NCBI GenBank assembly: GCA_010909725.1
Contig: JAACMV010000015.1
Coordinates: 496,001-560,000, forward strand
DNA length: 64,000 nucleotides
Reading direction: 5' to 3'
Source: Picochlorum sp. 'celeri'
Taxonomy: Eukaryota; Chlorophyta; Trebouxiophyceae
Both the position numbers and the translations under genes were made by a program. A model generated the notes under the pieces. It was not told where the DNA came from and ran no database searches. It saw only the letters and a program-made list of their open reading frames with translations. Below, in pieces: positions 12,501 through 20,399 of the stretch. Numbering within the stretch: position 1 is the stretch's first letter; each line of letters opens with the position of its first letter.

Positions 12501-12643
12501 TCTTCGACGCAATCCTTTATCGTTTTCGGATATCTGTATATGAGTGGAAAATTAGTAAGCGATGGAACGTTCATTTCAATTACCCCGAGGGCCACATACC
12601 TTGTGCTGAGCCAACGATAAAATGCTGGAACTCCCATGCTCAC
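9587..12643 (-). CDS. XRN2: Nuclear 5'-3' exoribonuclease XRN2/RAT1
   Basis: Processive 5'-3' RNase that trims rRNA and acts in 'torpedo' transcription termination. Exon 1 is 12643-12600 (translation probably begins at the second Met, MGVPAFYRWLS, 12637); exon 2 is 12533-9587. The 66-bp intron (12599-12534, GTATG...TACAG, branch-like TACTAAT) is a multiple of three without a stop, so the unspliced frame also reads through. The spliced protein is ~996 residues. N-terminal catalytic blocks are clear: NLYLDMNGIIHPC, IDGVAPRAKMNQQRSRRFR, SDANSPGEGEHKVMAYIR, YGLDADLIML. There is no CCHC knuckle after the first block, unlike plant XRN2. The C-terminal ~110 residues are Gln/Pro/Tyr/Arg-rich and disordered. 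A role with the RPB1 and capping enzyme genes in this window is functional, not positional. Confidence 0.93.
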   Translation of the reverse strand: MSMGVPAFYRWLSTRYVALGVIEMNVPSLTNFPLIYRYPKTIKDCVEDVADVVNGVHVPVDTSQPNPNGIEFDNLYLDMNGIIHPCFHPEDRPAPTTENEVFLAIFDYIDRLFGIVRPRKVLYMAIDGVAPRAKMNQQRSRRFRAAKDAEEQAREEKKLREELAEQGIQVPVKEKSAVFDSNTITPGTPFMHRLSLALQYYIHLRLNGDPGWANVKVILSDANSPGEGEHKVMAYIREQRNCPSYDPNTRHCVYGLDADLIMLALSTHEPRFVILRELVFQQPTGRDDKKSMAQEVIQKQLEGEKEEKKPEIARKPYQFLMISVLRDYLEREMGVPTPFALDKERLFDDFVFICFFVGNDFLPHMPTLEIREGAIDLLMTTYKRMLPTLGYLVDGPNVLLDRVEKFITEIGRHEDAIFQKRMRLLKRQKNRRMHQKNNNGNTSAQGANGAQRKTQKFDSSKWGTRTPAREVAERAVSVAAKMSKSARMEAAVKGPSSNSAAAQQLRDKMKSLTGQKRDTEALQDASDASNPEAKKMKSDDVWASLGGKKDVDDDVKSLAPSVVEAEDQEEAEEHVKEVIEPVFQTTLSEAEQDEAIAKYKETLKEQAKAKADLFDEMVSHEEKIGLGQPGYKLRYYSEKLGVPAGQELDQKVASMVKSYVEGLCWVMRYYYDGVASWTWYYPHHYAPFASDLSAIASLDIQFDLGEPFKPFDQLMGVLPAASAHALPKPYQPLFSNKNSPILDFYPKDFGVDMNGKRFAWQGVALLPFIDETRLLKATREKEPQLSEEETFRNSRRLENIYVSGSHSLAADVYELAAELDSDASSQERFAAIREMDPSSSEGMSGYILPPNGEVCPMIIPSPFSGLGDDITSNSVVCCAYKLPEHKAHKTHLLPGAEEEPCIITDLDIQPDPQLWHEDNFQNRRGGYSNYNNNSNRMPQHPGHRPPPPMQPYGMVQQQQARGNPYSMQQQQPPYGYRPRPPPPMYSAPGLNGQNADRNSQQYSNNPYAALQRPRQNRY

Positions 12644-13179
12644 CCCTTGTTTTCTGGGGCTATCTCTTGCTCTTCAGTCGTATAAATGATAACACTGTGA
12701 TTTAGTTCATATAAAAATACTGATATGAATGAATATAGTACTATTTATTTTGGCAGAAGAGCCAGGTCTCTTGGACTGTATTCCAAAACAAAAACAGGAC
12801 AGTCTTCTTCTGCATGCAGACTAGAAGCCTACTTCAGGAGATTGTCTGTAGGGAATCTCTGTAGGGAAGGAAAAAGAGCTTTCCCTAGATCTTCTCCTTT
12901 CCTCTTCTTGTCTGTACTCCTCTGATATCCATGCATAGAATAAGAGTATTGACAGTCAAGAGGACTGCATGGTGTGCTGAATTCTTGTCGTCTCCTTGGT
13001 AAGGATCCTCAATCCGGCCGGATTTAAATCTCTTCAATTACGGAGATGGCGAGTCTCTGAATACCCAATGGTATTGAAAACAACCCTTGCGGTGCAAATC
13101 CGATCCAATTGTACCAAATTTGAAAAATATAGCAATACATCGGTCTAAATATAGAAACAACGCAAAGAATATAGAAAGT
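12644..13179. promoter_or_regulatory. Divergent promoter XRN2 / NF-YB with TAGGGAA repeats
   Basis: About 540 bp without a gene. TCTGTAGGGAA occurs twice with a 13-bp period (12845-12855 and 12858-12868), and TTCCCTA, its inverted core, at 12881-12887. Other short AG-rich motifs (GGAGA, GAGTCTCT) surround it. This looks like a shared regulatory region for both genes. Confidence 0.45.
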
Positions 13180-13640
13180 ATGGCTCAAGAAGAGGATGAC
13201 GGAACCACCGTCGTTGTTGCCAGTAGAGAACAGGATAGATACTTACCCATAGCGAATATTGGTCGAATAATGAAGCGTTCACTGCCGAAAAATGCAAAAA
13301 TCGCCAAGGATGCGAAAGATGTCGTACAAGAGTGTGTTTCAGAATTCATCTCATTCATCACGAGCGAGTAGGTTATTTGCGCATATTATGCCACGCGTGT
13401 GTCTATATTACCATATAATACGTATAAATATTGTGTAGGGCGAGCGATAAGTGTCAGAGGGAGAAGAGAAAGACCATTAATGGGGACGACCTGCTCTGGG
13501 CAATGGATGTCTTGTTCTTCAAAGAGTATCTGCAACCGTTGACCCTCTACTTGCAAAAGTTTAGAGAAGCGGAAAAGAATGAGCACAAATCACAGGGTCA
13601 TAAAGCAAGTACGCATGCAGAGTCCGCCAAGGGTGACTAA
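13180..13640 (+). CDS. NF-YB: CCAAT-binding factor subunit NF-YB/HAP3 (2 exons)
   Basis: Histone-fold subunit of the NF-Y trimer, which binds CCAAT boxes. Exon 1 13180-13367 and exon 2 13439-13640 join in phase 2 across a 71-bp intron (GTAGG...TGTAG), giving 129 residues. The conserved core is nearly complete: [75 protein letters not shown]. The aspartate in REQDRYLP at the edge of the fold is the residue that marks the LEC1 type in plants, where non-LEC1 members carry Asn; I note it without drawing a functional conclusion. The intron lies inside the histone fold. The protein is essentially the core domain plus a short hydrophilic tail. Confidence 0.94.
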
Positions 13641-13695
13641 TTTTTGCATTGTTTCATCTTTTTTAGCTTCTCTGTAAATCCACGATAGCTTGTCA

Positions 13696-14084
13696 TCATT
13701 GAACAGGACCTTCCGATGATGGTGGCTTCTTCCCCGATTTTATCTGCTTGGTGGCGGTCTGTTCACTGCAGTATATGTATACAAGCAATCAATCGGTGAG
13801 ACTATATGATGATGGTGAAGAAAGAAAACGTCTCTGTATTGTACACACACCTTGTTGCTGCAGTCTCTTCCATCCAAGATCTAATATGTCTTAAATTCCG
13901 CCTCAGCATGGAGGCAGATGTTCTTACATCCGTCTTCATTAGCATGGCTATGGCACCAACGCCAACTGCACTCATATGCATGATGTCATGTTTCTCCTTG
14001 TCTGTTGAGCATTGCAATGCTGAAGAGTTTCTTACTCTCCTCAGAGTACGTACCTACTGTTACTATAAAATTTGACACCCCCAT
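13696..14084 (-). CDS. Small conserved-looking protein of unknown function (3 exons, predicted)
   Basis: I do not recognise this protein. Three exons can be chained without a stop: 14084-14054 (MGVSNFIVTV plus one base), 14001-13851 and 13765-13696, giving 83 residues. Donors are GTACG and GTGTG, matching the local consensus; the second intron ends TGCAG. The centre reads HMSAVGVGAIAMLMKTDV, a short hydrophobic stretch that might insert in a membrane, then an arginine-rich helix (SMLRRNLRHIRSW) and a Lys/Pro tail. An alternative acceptor 18 nt upstream would leave a 34-bp intron and six extra residues. The phases closing exactly (31+151+70 nt) is the main support; no transcript or homology was used. 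Confidence 0.45.
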
Positions 14085-14487
14085 GACCTATTTGTATGAA
14101 AGGGTGATCCCAAGGATGCCGTGGAGGGGGATCCTAGTAGTACGTATGGGTGAACGAGAAGGCAAAGATTGCAAACGATCCGTCTTTTGTTTGCTTATTG
14201 GGACTACGACTGGTTCTTCAAACAGACTGCACGCTGTATCTTGGTAAGACTACATGTATGGCATTCTTTGTCTCTAGTCAGCGGAAGCAACACGAAGATA
14301 CATAGTGGGTGTAAGAGAGAGCACCCACTCCCGAATGTGTGTCTCGTGGGAAATATTTTTAATTCCAAAGTTGCCATTTTGATACTGCCTTCGCACACCG
14401 ACGCCTGCAGGCAGCATCATAGCCAGCTGGTGGCTTCCTGCTCTCCCACTAGTACATTAATATATTTATATACTTAGAATCATCAAT
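14085..14487. other. Divergent intergenic region upstream of eL42
   Basis: About 400 bp between the unknown small gene (-) and eL42 (+). Several short ORFs are open on the plus strand, but none shows a recognisable domain or a convincing pair of splice sites. It presumably holds the eL42 promoter. Confidence 0.4.
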
Positions 14488-15144
14488 ATGGTGCGTCTCG
14501 GTGGAATATGATGGAGTGAGGAGCATGTGAGTCGAGGAGGCGGCTCGTTCTCTGTAGCACATGGATGGAGGGCAGGCGGCGTTGGTGGTGGTTCTCGATT
14601 CATCACCAGTAGTTGCGGTATTTATATGCGGCTATTTTTTGATCAAAATCATTGCCATGCGCGTTGCCGCCAGACAGAACAAGAGCCAGAACAACAAGAT
14701 TGTGCCCACTCCAGGTGGCAGACTGCCTCTCGTCCTAGCTCTATTATTTCTTCTCGATACATGTTGCTTTTGTTGTTTTTCTATGAGTTCTCGATGCTAA
14801 TGAGTATGCCATCGTGCGTGTGTCTGCAGGTGAACGTCCCAAAGACGAAAAAGGCCTATTGCAAGGGCAAAAATTGCAAGAAGCACACCATGCACAAGGT
14901 GACCCAGTACAAGACTGGTAAAGCTTCATTGTATGCCCAGGGAAAGCGTCGTTACGATAAAAAGCAGGCTGGTTTCGGAGGTCAGACAAAGCCAGTGTTC
15001 CATAAAAAGGCAAAGACCACCAAGAAGATTGTGTTGAACTTGCAGTGCCAGAGTTGCAAGACTAGACACATGCACGCCATTAAGCGATGCAAGCACTTTG
15101 AGATTGGAGGAGAGAAGAAGACAAAGGGAGGATTGTATGGATAA
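14488..15144 (+). CDS. RPL36A: 60S ribosomal protein eL42 (RPL36A/RPL44; 2 exons)
   Basis: Component of the large ribosomal subunit near the E site. The first exon is just the ATG (14488-14490), followed by a 339-bp intron (GTGCG...CTGCAG) and exon 2 at 14830-15144; the product [12 protein letters not shown]... is 105 residues. Zinc-binding cysteines ([10 protein letters not shown] and [15 protein letters not shown]), [20 protein letters not shown] and the GGQTKP motif that contacts the tRNA 3' end are all present. An intron directly after the start codon is common in this gene family. It is the longest intron in the window. TGTAA motifs follow the stop. Confidence 0.95.
14561..14800 (+). CDS. 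Small hydrophobic ORF nested in the eL42 intron (doubtful)
   Basis: A 79-codon ATG-started ORF lies wholly inside the eL42 intron on the same strand. It begins [18 protein letters not shown], has one clear membrane-span candidate ([17 protein letters not shown]), a basic linker ([13 protein letters not shown]) and a second Leu/Cys-rich hydrophobic stretch. This resembles the layout of small single-pass membrane proteins, but I know no family match. It could equally be chance in a long intron. Confidence 0.2.
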   Translation: MDGGQAALVVVLDSSPVVAVFICGYFLIKIIAMRVAARQNKSQNNKIVPTPGGRLPLVLALLFLLDTCCFCCFSMSSRC

Positions 15145-15208
15145 ATTACCTAGTATTCTAGTAGTAATGTGTAAATGTTACGCTGTAGAGGCTCCACATC
15201 ATCTCTCA

Positions 15209-15508
15209 CTAGGCCGTACTCTGCTTATATCGTTTCAATTCCTTCGTATCAATCATTTGTTTGCCACACATGGCGCATAATGCTTTAGCGTAAGCGCACT
15301 TCTGGCAGTATTTGTATGATCCATCTTGCACTGAAGATTTACACAATTTGCACGCCGCACCGTACGGCTTCCATCGTTTCGACGTACTCAGCACTTTATT
15401 TTCATTTAATTTTCTACCTCCTGACTCTATGGTATTCCGAGAACCAGACTTCCACGTGTCCTGACAGGGATGCTTGCTCAACTTTTTCTCACATTTGTCA
15501 CACACCAT
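15209..15508 (-). CDS. CRIPT: CRIPT (cysteine-rich PDZ-binding protein)
   Basis: Single-exon gene for a 99-residue zinc protein, the usual size of the family. It carries the four CxxC pairs of CRIPT: MVCDKCEKKL, ACKLCKSS, YCQKCAYAK and CAMCGKQM, plus the diagnostic GGRKLNENK. Animal CRIPT was named for PDZ binding at synapses, but the protein is conserved across eukaryotes and is associated with the minor spliceosome. The C-terminus here ends KRYKQSTA, which lacks the animal PDZ ligand pattern. It converges with eL42 (65 bp between stops). Confidence 0.93.
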   Translation of the reverse strand: MVCDKCEKKLSKHPCQDTWKSGSRNTIESGGRKLNENKVLSTSKRWKPYGAACKLCKSSVQDGSYKYCQKCAYAKALCAMCGKQMIDTKELKRYKQSTA

Positions 15509-15576
15509 GGCACGACGACAGCGTATTCTATAGCAGTAATATTAACTTTATTACCATTGAATTATGAATGATATTA

Positions 15577-16081
15577 TTATTTGACCTGGCGGAGTTTATC
15601 CACCAGCGTTGCCTGAAGCTTTGGAATCTGTTTCTCATACTCTTCAGCACAGTTTGCTGCACAATTCGCCAAAGCTTCCTGAGCTTTGGTAATATCCTTA
15701 TCGGATGGACTCACAGGAAGAGACTCCTGTGCAGCGTCCTGACATCGCTGCACACACCGCTGCAACCGCTCCTGAAAGTCATTCATGCTGTTTTGGACAG
15801 TCTTCTCGGCAATCTGCACTTTTCTTTCACACTCCTGACAACAGTGCTGCAAGTCTGCTGCCGTCGCTGATGTATCACAACATCGTGCCATACACATGTA
15901 TGATTCTTTCTGAAGGTGTCGGAGGTGGTTTTTATCCAAAACAGAGATCATGCGCTCCATAGCCTGCACATGAGTTGTGGTACCAGAGTCACAAGTGTCG
16001 CACACGGCAATATATTGGGCAATATATCCATACCTGACGCAGTCCATCGGCTCTTTTCTCTGCAGATGATGTTGTGGACAT
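15577..16081 (-). CDS. FAM136A: FAM136A-like mitochondrial protein, DUF842 (2 exons)
   Basis: Exon 1 16081-16034 (MSTTSSAEKRADGLRQ) and exon 2 15963-15577 join in phase 0 across a 70-bp intron (GTATG...TGCAG), giving 144 residues. The protein has the spaced cysteine pairs of the family (MCMARCCD, HCCQECE, RCVQRCQD, NCAANC), arranged as twin CX3C helices like those of intermembrane-space proteins. FAM136A in animals is mitochondrial; its exact role is not settled. The length is close to the human protein. Confidence 0.9.
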
Positions 16082-16513
16082 GATATTCTAAGAAGAGTGG
16101 CTGCTGTAGGTCCGAGAATACGAAGATGGAGTGGTACCAGTCGTCAATCTTCTTCGATACTCTTTTCTGTCTCTATCGTTCGTAGACGCGGTCTGATCGA
16201 CAATGATTTTGAAGTGAAACAATGGTACTATTATTTGAATAATGCCATTCTTGATCCAGATGATGAATGCATGGCACGCAGAATTCGAACGACTGACTGA
16301 GAGATCTGTAGAGATCTGACCAGGATTCCGAAATTTAGATTTAAAATATTCTACCACAGAGACCCATGCTCCTTGCCTTGGATGGGATGCATCGTCAGCA
16401 TCGTATTTCCCTCTCCTCCCCTCCGTCTGTCGTTAAAGTATATTATTAATCTATACACAAGCAACGTCTCTAGTAGTACTCGAAGAGATAATAACAAGAG
16501 AGAAGAAGAAAAA
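16082..16513. promoter_or_regulatory. Divergent promoter FAM136A / SOD with tandem GAGATCT elements
   Basis: About 430 bp. GAGATCTGTA (16301-16310) and GAGATCTGAC (16311-16320) form a direct repeat with a 10-bp period, the same arrangement as at 8606-8625. Open frames on both strands here show no recognisable protein. Confidence 0.5.
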
Positions 16514-17237
16514 ATGTCCTTCAGTCTCCCAGAACTTCCATATGGATACGACTCGCTCGAGGTATGATTAAAATCCAATGCATAATACAAATGGGTTTTA
16601 CATAAATACTGTAATCATTCACTCGATCGTGTATGCGATGCAGCCGTTTGTCGATACGACGACCATGACCATTCATCACACAAAGCACCATCAAACCTAT
16701 GTGAACAACATCAATAAAGCCTTGGAAGATTTTCCAGAATTCAAGGGGCTTGGAATTGAGGATATTAATGCCAAGGTTGCCTCTGTGCCCGACTCCATTG
16801 CAACTGCGGTGCGAAATAATGGAGGTGGGCATTGGAACCATTCCTTCTTCTGGAAAATCATGTGCAATCCATCCAGTACTGGTGGACCAGCTGGGGCATT
16901 GAAGGAGGCCATTGACAGAGATTTTGGTTCTGTGGATGCGATGAAAGAAAAGTTCAACGCCGCTGCTGCGGCTCGATTCGGTAGTGGGTGGGCATGGTTG
17001 GTGCTTGTGAAGGATGAGGCTACTGGTGAGAGGAGATTGCAGATTACATCGACACCCAATCAGGATAATCCACTCATGTCCTCTATCGTGGATGTGCAAG
17101 GAACGCCAATCCTTGGGTTGGATGTTTGGGAGCATGCCTACTATTTGAAGTATCAGAACAGGAGGCCAGAGTATATTTCAGCCTGGTGGAATGTAGTCAA
17201 CTGGGAACAGGCTGGAGAGAATTTCAACAAGGCTTGA
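16514..17237 (+). CDS. Mn/Fe superoxide dismutase (2 exons)
   Basis: Converts superoxide to H2O2 and O2. Exon 1 16514-16561 ([16 protein letters not shown]) and exon 2 16644-17237 join in phase 0 across an 82-bp intron (GTATG...TGCAG), giving 213 residues. Metal ligands sit in [22 protein letters not shown] and [16 protein letters not shown]. The GGGHxNH and NQDNP motifs fit Mn-type or cambialistic enzymes better than plastid FeSOD. There is no targeting peptide with this start; the in-frame upstream codons look like leader (Asn/Arg/Glu runs), so the protein is probably cytosolic as modelled, though an undetected upstream exon is possible. The sequence looks close to bacterial SodA types, suggesting old endosymbiotic or lateral origin. 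Confidence 0.92.
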
Positions 17238-17328
17238 TTGCATACGCACACGCAGGTATATTTGCTTCATTGGTTACAAATCTGGTAACACATCATCCAA
17301 AACAGAGGAAAAACAAAATCAACATCAT

Positions 17329-17961
17329 CTAAGCATTGCGGATAATCTGCTGAAGCTTTTTCACGCGCGTCTGCACGCTCATGTCTACATGCTTACCACC
17401 CATATCAATCACAATACCAGAGATGATACTTGGATCTACCTTTTCCTCCAACACCAGCGTCTCTCCTTGCTTGAGCAATTTCTTCAACCCACTCTTCACG
17501 GTGTCCAACTCTGTCTTGCTCATAGCCTTGGCCGTTGTGACTGATGCCTTGACCTGACCCTTCTGCTGGGCCACAATATCTGCAAACTTGCTCAGCATTC
17601 CTTCCAAATCAGCAGTCCTTTTATTCTCCACTACGACATTCATAAACCTCTTTGTCACATCAGATGCTCCCATCTTGTCCAGAACGCTCTTCAACCCAGC
17701 AGATCGCCGAGCTGCAGGCATGCCAGGCTCGCTCACAAATGCCTTGAGTTCTGGACTCTGCGCCAACAATCCACTCAATTCAGCAATCTCTTTTCCAACC
17801 TTATCCACAGAGTTTGACTTGAAAGACGCCATGTATAACGCAGCTGCATATCGCCCTGGAATCCCAAACTGAGGAGGAAGCTGAGGCACCTCTTGGCTGC
17901 CCTTTGCAGATACAGATGAAGACCCAAACAGAGCAACACTACGGTGCTGTACAGACTGCAT
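17329..17961 (-). CDS. ATP5PO: Mitochondrial ATP synthase subunit OSCP (delta)
   Basis: Peripheral-stalk subunit that holds F1 to Fo. I place the start at the ATG at 17961 (MQSVQHRSVALFGSSS), giving 210 residues with a short basic presequence; the frame is open 45 bases further, but TTTATGCAG at this point also looks like an acceptor, so a short upstream exon cannot be excluded. Family hallmarks: GIPGRYAAALYMAS at the start of the helical domain and the C-terminal signature VDPSIISGIVIDMGGKHVDM followed by KKLQQIIRNA. The form GGKHVDMSV fits the mitochondrial subunit rather than plastid delta. It converges with the SOD gene. Confidence 0.9.
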   Translation of the reverse strand: MQSVQHRSVALFGSSSVSAKGSQEVPQLPPQFGIPGRYAAALYMASFKSNSVDKVGKEIAELSGLLAQSPELKAFVSEPGMPAARRSAGLKSVLDKMGASDVTKRFMNVVVENKRTADLEGMLSKFADIVAQQKGQVKASVTTAKAMSKTELDTVKSGLKKLLKQGETLVLEEKVDPSIISGIVIDMGGKHVDMSVQTRVKKLQQIIRNA

Positions 17962-18566
17962 AAATATATATTCGTCAGATATACACGTGTATAGTATAGT
18001 ATTCACGTCGCCTTTGATGACACAAGCGCGAATGAACGAATTGTCAGGAGAGATGAAAACCTCCTTGTCTCATCAATCAACCAACACACGACCACGCCCA
18101 TGTATTGAATAATAAGCAAATGAAGACAATCTGGATACTGGAACGTACAGTGCACTCGACCCCAGCAACGGATGAGCCCCGCACAGCGCGAAGCAAGGTC
18201 AGGACGGACGACCTCATGGTATGGTATGACTCGCCGCAGTACTACAAATCTACACCAATATGTAGAAATACGAATATGGATGACCCACCCGGAGGAATCA
18301 GATAGACCATGGGACGTCATCTTGTCGACGCTGGAGGAGGTTGGGTTTCGTAAATAGAACAAAACAAAACATGTTTTCTTGTACAAGAATTGTCTTGAGC
18401 ATTCTCCTATGATCCCCACAAGAATATCTACTACAACAACAAGGAAGAACAGCAAGAAGAAAACACAGCAAGAGACGTGGTATGGCACGTGAGTGATCAA
18501 AAGAGTGCGGGAACTGGAGAAGAAAAAAGCGTCATATTTGCACTCTCTACTCTGTTGTAGTGTAGA
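17962..18566. other. Divergent region OSCP / DUF3593, with unassigned ORFs
   Basis: About 600 bp. A plus-strand ORF at 18172-18357 ends WDVILSTLEEVGFRK and has a possible 42-bp GTATG...GTAG intron that keeps frame, but no family is recognisable. The minus strand is also open for 200 codons, with hydrophobic low-complexity text that looks non-coding. CACGTG motifs occur near 17984 and 18486. Confidence 0.35.
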
Positions 18567-19085
18567 ATGGAGACCACTATGCTGTGTGGATGCACTCAGC
18601 ATCATAGAATGAATAACATAGTTGTTGTCCAGAATAGACGGGCGGCCACGGGATTGTCATCGAGGTATCGAATCCCTCACAGGAGTATGGGGAGGAAAGA
18701 GGCTTTCCAAACAACACGCGTGTGGCCATTGGATCAGGCATGGGGCGTGGGTGTCGATACCAAGACATTGACTGAGACTCTTCCACAGAATCTCTTTGCA
18801 TTTTCAATTGTGCCATATGCTGGATTTCTGTTTCACTTGACACGATCCAAGCAGGCTCCAAAGCTCACCTTGTTTGGGTTTTACTTCCTCTTGGTGTTTG
18901 TGTTTGCGACAATCCCTGCTGGTATATTCGCCAAGAAAGTGTATGGTACAACCCTTGCCAATGTGGATTACTTGCACGGGTCTGCAGAGTTTATGCTGAC
19001 ACTGACCAACTTGTTTGTTGTCCTAGGCCTGCGACAGGCCATTCGAGAAAAAGAGCGTGAGAATGCAACCATTGATGGGGAATAA
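18567..19085 (+). CDS. Plastid DUF3593 membrane protein
   Basis: Single exon, 172 residues. The first ~55 residues are basic and Ser-rich (NRRAATGLSSRYRIPHRS), consistent with a transit peptide. The rest follows the DUF3593 family of cyanobacteria and plastids: LPQNLFAFSIVPYAGFLF, a transmembrane block LTLFGFYFLLVFVFATIP, then ANVDYLHGSAEFMLTLTN and a final span (LFVVLGLRQAI). The function is unknown, but distribution implies photosynthetic cells. About three membrane segments. It converges with SPC24 with 20 bp between stops. Confidence 0.85.
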   Translation: METTMLCGCTQHHRMNNIVVVQNRRAATGLSSRYRIPHRSMGRKEAFQTTRVWPLDQAWGVGVDTKTLTETLPQNLFAFSIVPYAGFLFHLTRSKQAPKLTLFGFYFLLVFVFATIPAGIFAKKVYGTTLANVDYLHGSAEFMLTLTNLFVVLGLRQAIREKERENATIDGE

Positions 19086-19105
19086 TAATATCATTATATA
19101 TATAT

Positions 19106-19798
19106 TCAACATGAAGAAGAAATCATATTCCATAATTCATTTACTGTGTCAAAGTCATCTCGTGTGTCTCCTCGAGGAAGGACAAAATCCTGAAGAATCC
19201 CAGCATCTGGGTTGTCAATCGTTCCAGCGATATCATCCCCCGACCCAAGCCGTTTTAAATTCCAAGAAATCTTGGTCACATGTAAATACAGAGACACCAA
19301 GTTCTTTTGCCTATTCATCTGCCCTTCTGCGTCCTTGAGCCTGTTCCATCGCGCCTCCACCTCTTGCAGTGATGTCTGAATCCCACGCCGCTCTTCCTCC
19401 AACGCATTCAACTGCGCCTCCAAAGACGACACACTCGTCTCAGCTTTCTTCTTCTCCTCCTGTAATGTATCCATCCGACGAGGATGCTCCTCCACATTCC
19501 TCGGATATGCAGCATTCTTCTGCAATGCCTGCTCCTCATCCATGAGACTCTGAATCACATCCCTCACCGCCATTTCCTTTTGTTTACACAAATCCTTCAT
19601 ATGATCATACATATCGTGTATAGCCTGAATCACCCGCCCATCATTATCATCCGCATCTTGAATGTAGTTCTCTTGAAGCGCGGCAATGACACCAATATGC
19701 TCTTCGAATGGACCAGACACGAGTCCTTGGTGCTGTTGCGTGGGGGTCATCAACTGGTTCTCTATCGTCGTATCATGATACTCTGTATCCTCACCCAT
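19106..19798 (-). CDS. SPC24: Kinetochore protein SPC24 (NDC80 complex), probable
   Basis: Single exon, 230 residues, close to the size of SPC24. Residues ~30-165 are predominantly coiled coil (QALQKNAA...EEKKKAETSVSSLEAQLNALEEERRG). The C-terminal ~65 residues form a small globular domain beginning LVSLYLHVTKISWNL and ending FDTVNELWNMISSS, matching the SPC24 pattern 'LYxxVTxIxxD...F...xxxNxxWxxI'. In the complex SPC24-SPC25 anchors the NDC80-NUF2 rod to the centromere. The globular part is divergent, so SPC25 or another coiled-coil kinetochore protein is a weaker alternative. Confidence 0.68.
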   Translation of the reverse strand: MGEDTEYHDTTIENQLMTPTQQHQGLVSGPFEEHIGVIAALQENYIQDADDNDGRVIQAIHDMYDHMKDLCKQKEMAVRDVIQSLMDEEQALQKNAAYPRNVEEHPRRMDTLQEEKKKAETSVSSLEAQLNALEEERRGIQTSLQEVEARWNRLKDAEGQMNRQKNLVSLYLHVTKISWNLKRLGSGDDIAGTIDNPDAGILQDFVLPRGDTRDDFDTVNELWNMISSSC

Positions 19799-20082
19799 AT
19801 CAATTATTTTATCTCTGTTTTCTTTATTCTGCGTATTTTCCGTGTCCTATGCTGGAACAGGCGGTTGTTCTACGAAATGGTCGTTACAACTTGTGCAGAC
19901 TCAATGTCAACGACGCTCTGTCTGGCTCCCTGGGTTTTATTTTCTAAGACTAATTCAAGACAATAATACAAATGTATAACAGACCATGATATCGGTATGT
20001 TGGTTTCCTTGATGCCTGAGAAAAGTCTGTAATTAGATACATTTCGCACAATCTCTCAAAGAGCAGTGCATTAATACATCGG

Positions 20083-20335
20083 TCAAGAACACTCTTTGAC
20101 CGATTGGATATGTTGTCCAGCGACCCACCCAATTGTTCCCGGTTTTGAATCACCTTGCTACTCGGATACACACACACTCCTGCCTCCAAACATACCACTC
20201 GCATATCGTTGTATCAATGTTTGTGTTCTTGCACTAGAGCAACAACGTTACATACCGATCAGTGCTGTATCTCTCGTAGATATTCGATTTTCAACGAGTT
20301 GACGACGAGAGAGGAGGGTTGCAGACGGGCAGGTT
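20083..20335 (-). CDS. Possible 3' exons of an unidentified minus-strand gene
   Basis: Two blocks chain cleanly: 20335-20256 (after a TGCAG acceptor; reads TCPSATLLSRRQLVENRI...) and 20153-20083 (GDSKPGTIGWVAGQHIQ... to a stop), joined in phase 1 across a 102-bp GTATG intron. I could not find the start codon or first exon, and I do not recognise the protein. The second acceptor (GCAAG) is weak. It may be a real small gene or a chance frame upstream of SPC24. Confidence 0.25.
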
Positions 20336-20399
20336 CTGCATCAGTACTCGAAACAACGGTGCTGTGACGATTCATTGTATCGTTTTAAGATAGAAACTT

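Noticed and set aside
18003..18605. 200-codon open minus-strand frame upstream of OSCP
   Set aside because: It lies in a divergent promoter, is rich in Phe/Val/Cys low-complexity text, starts inside the DUF3593 coding exon and matches no family.
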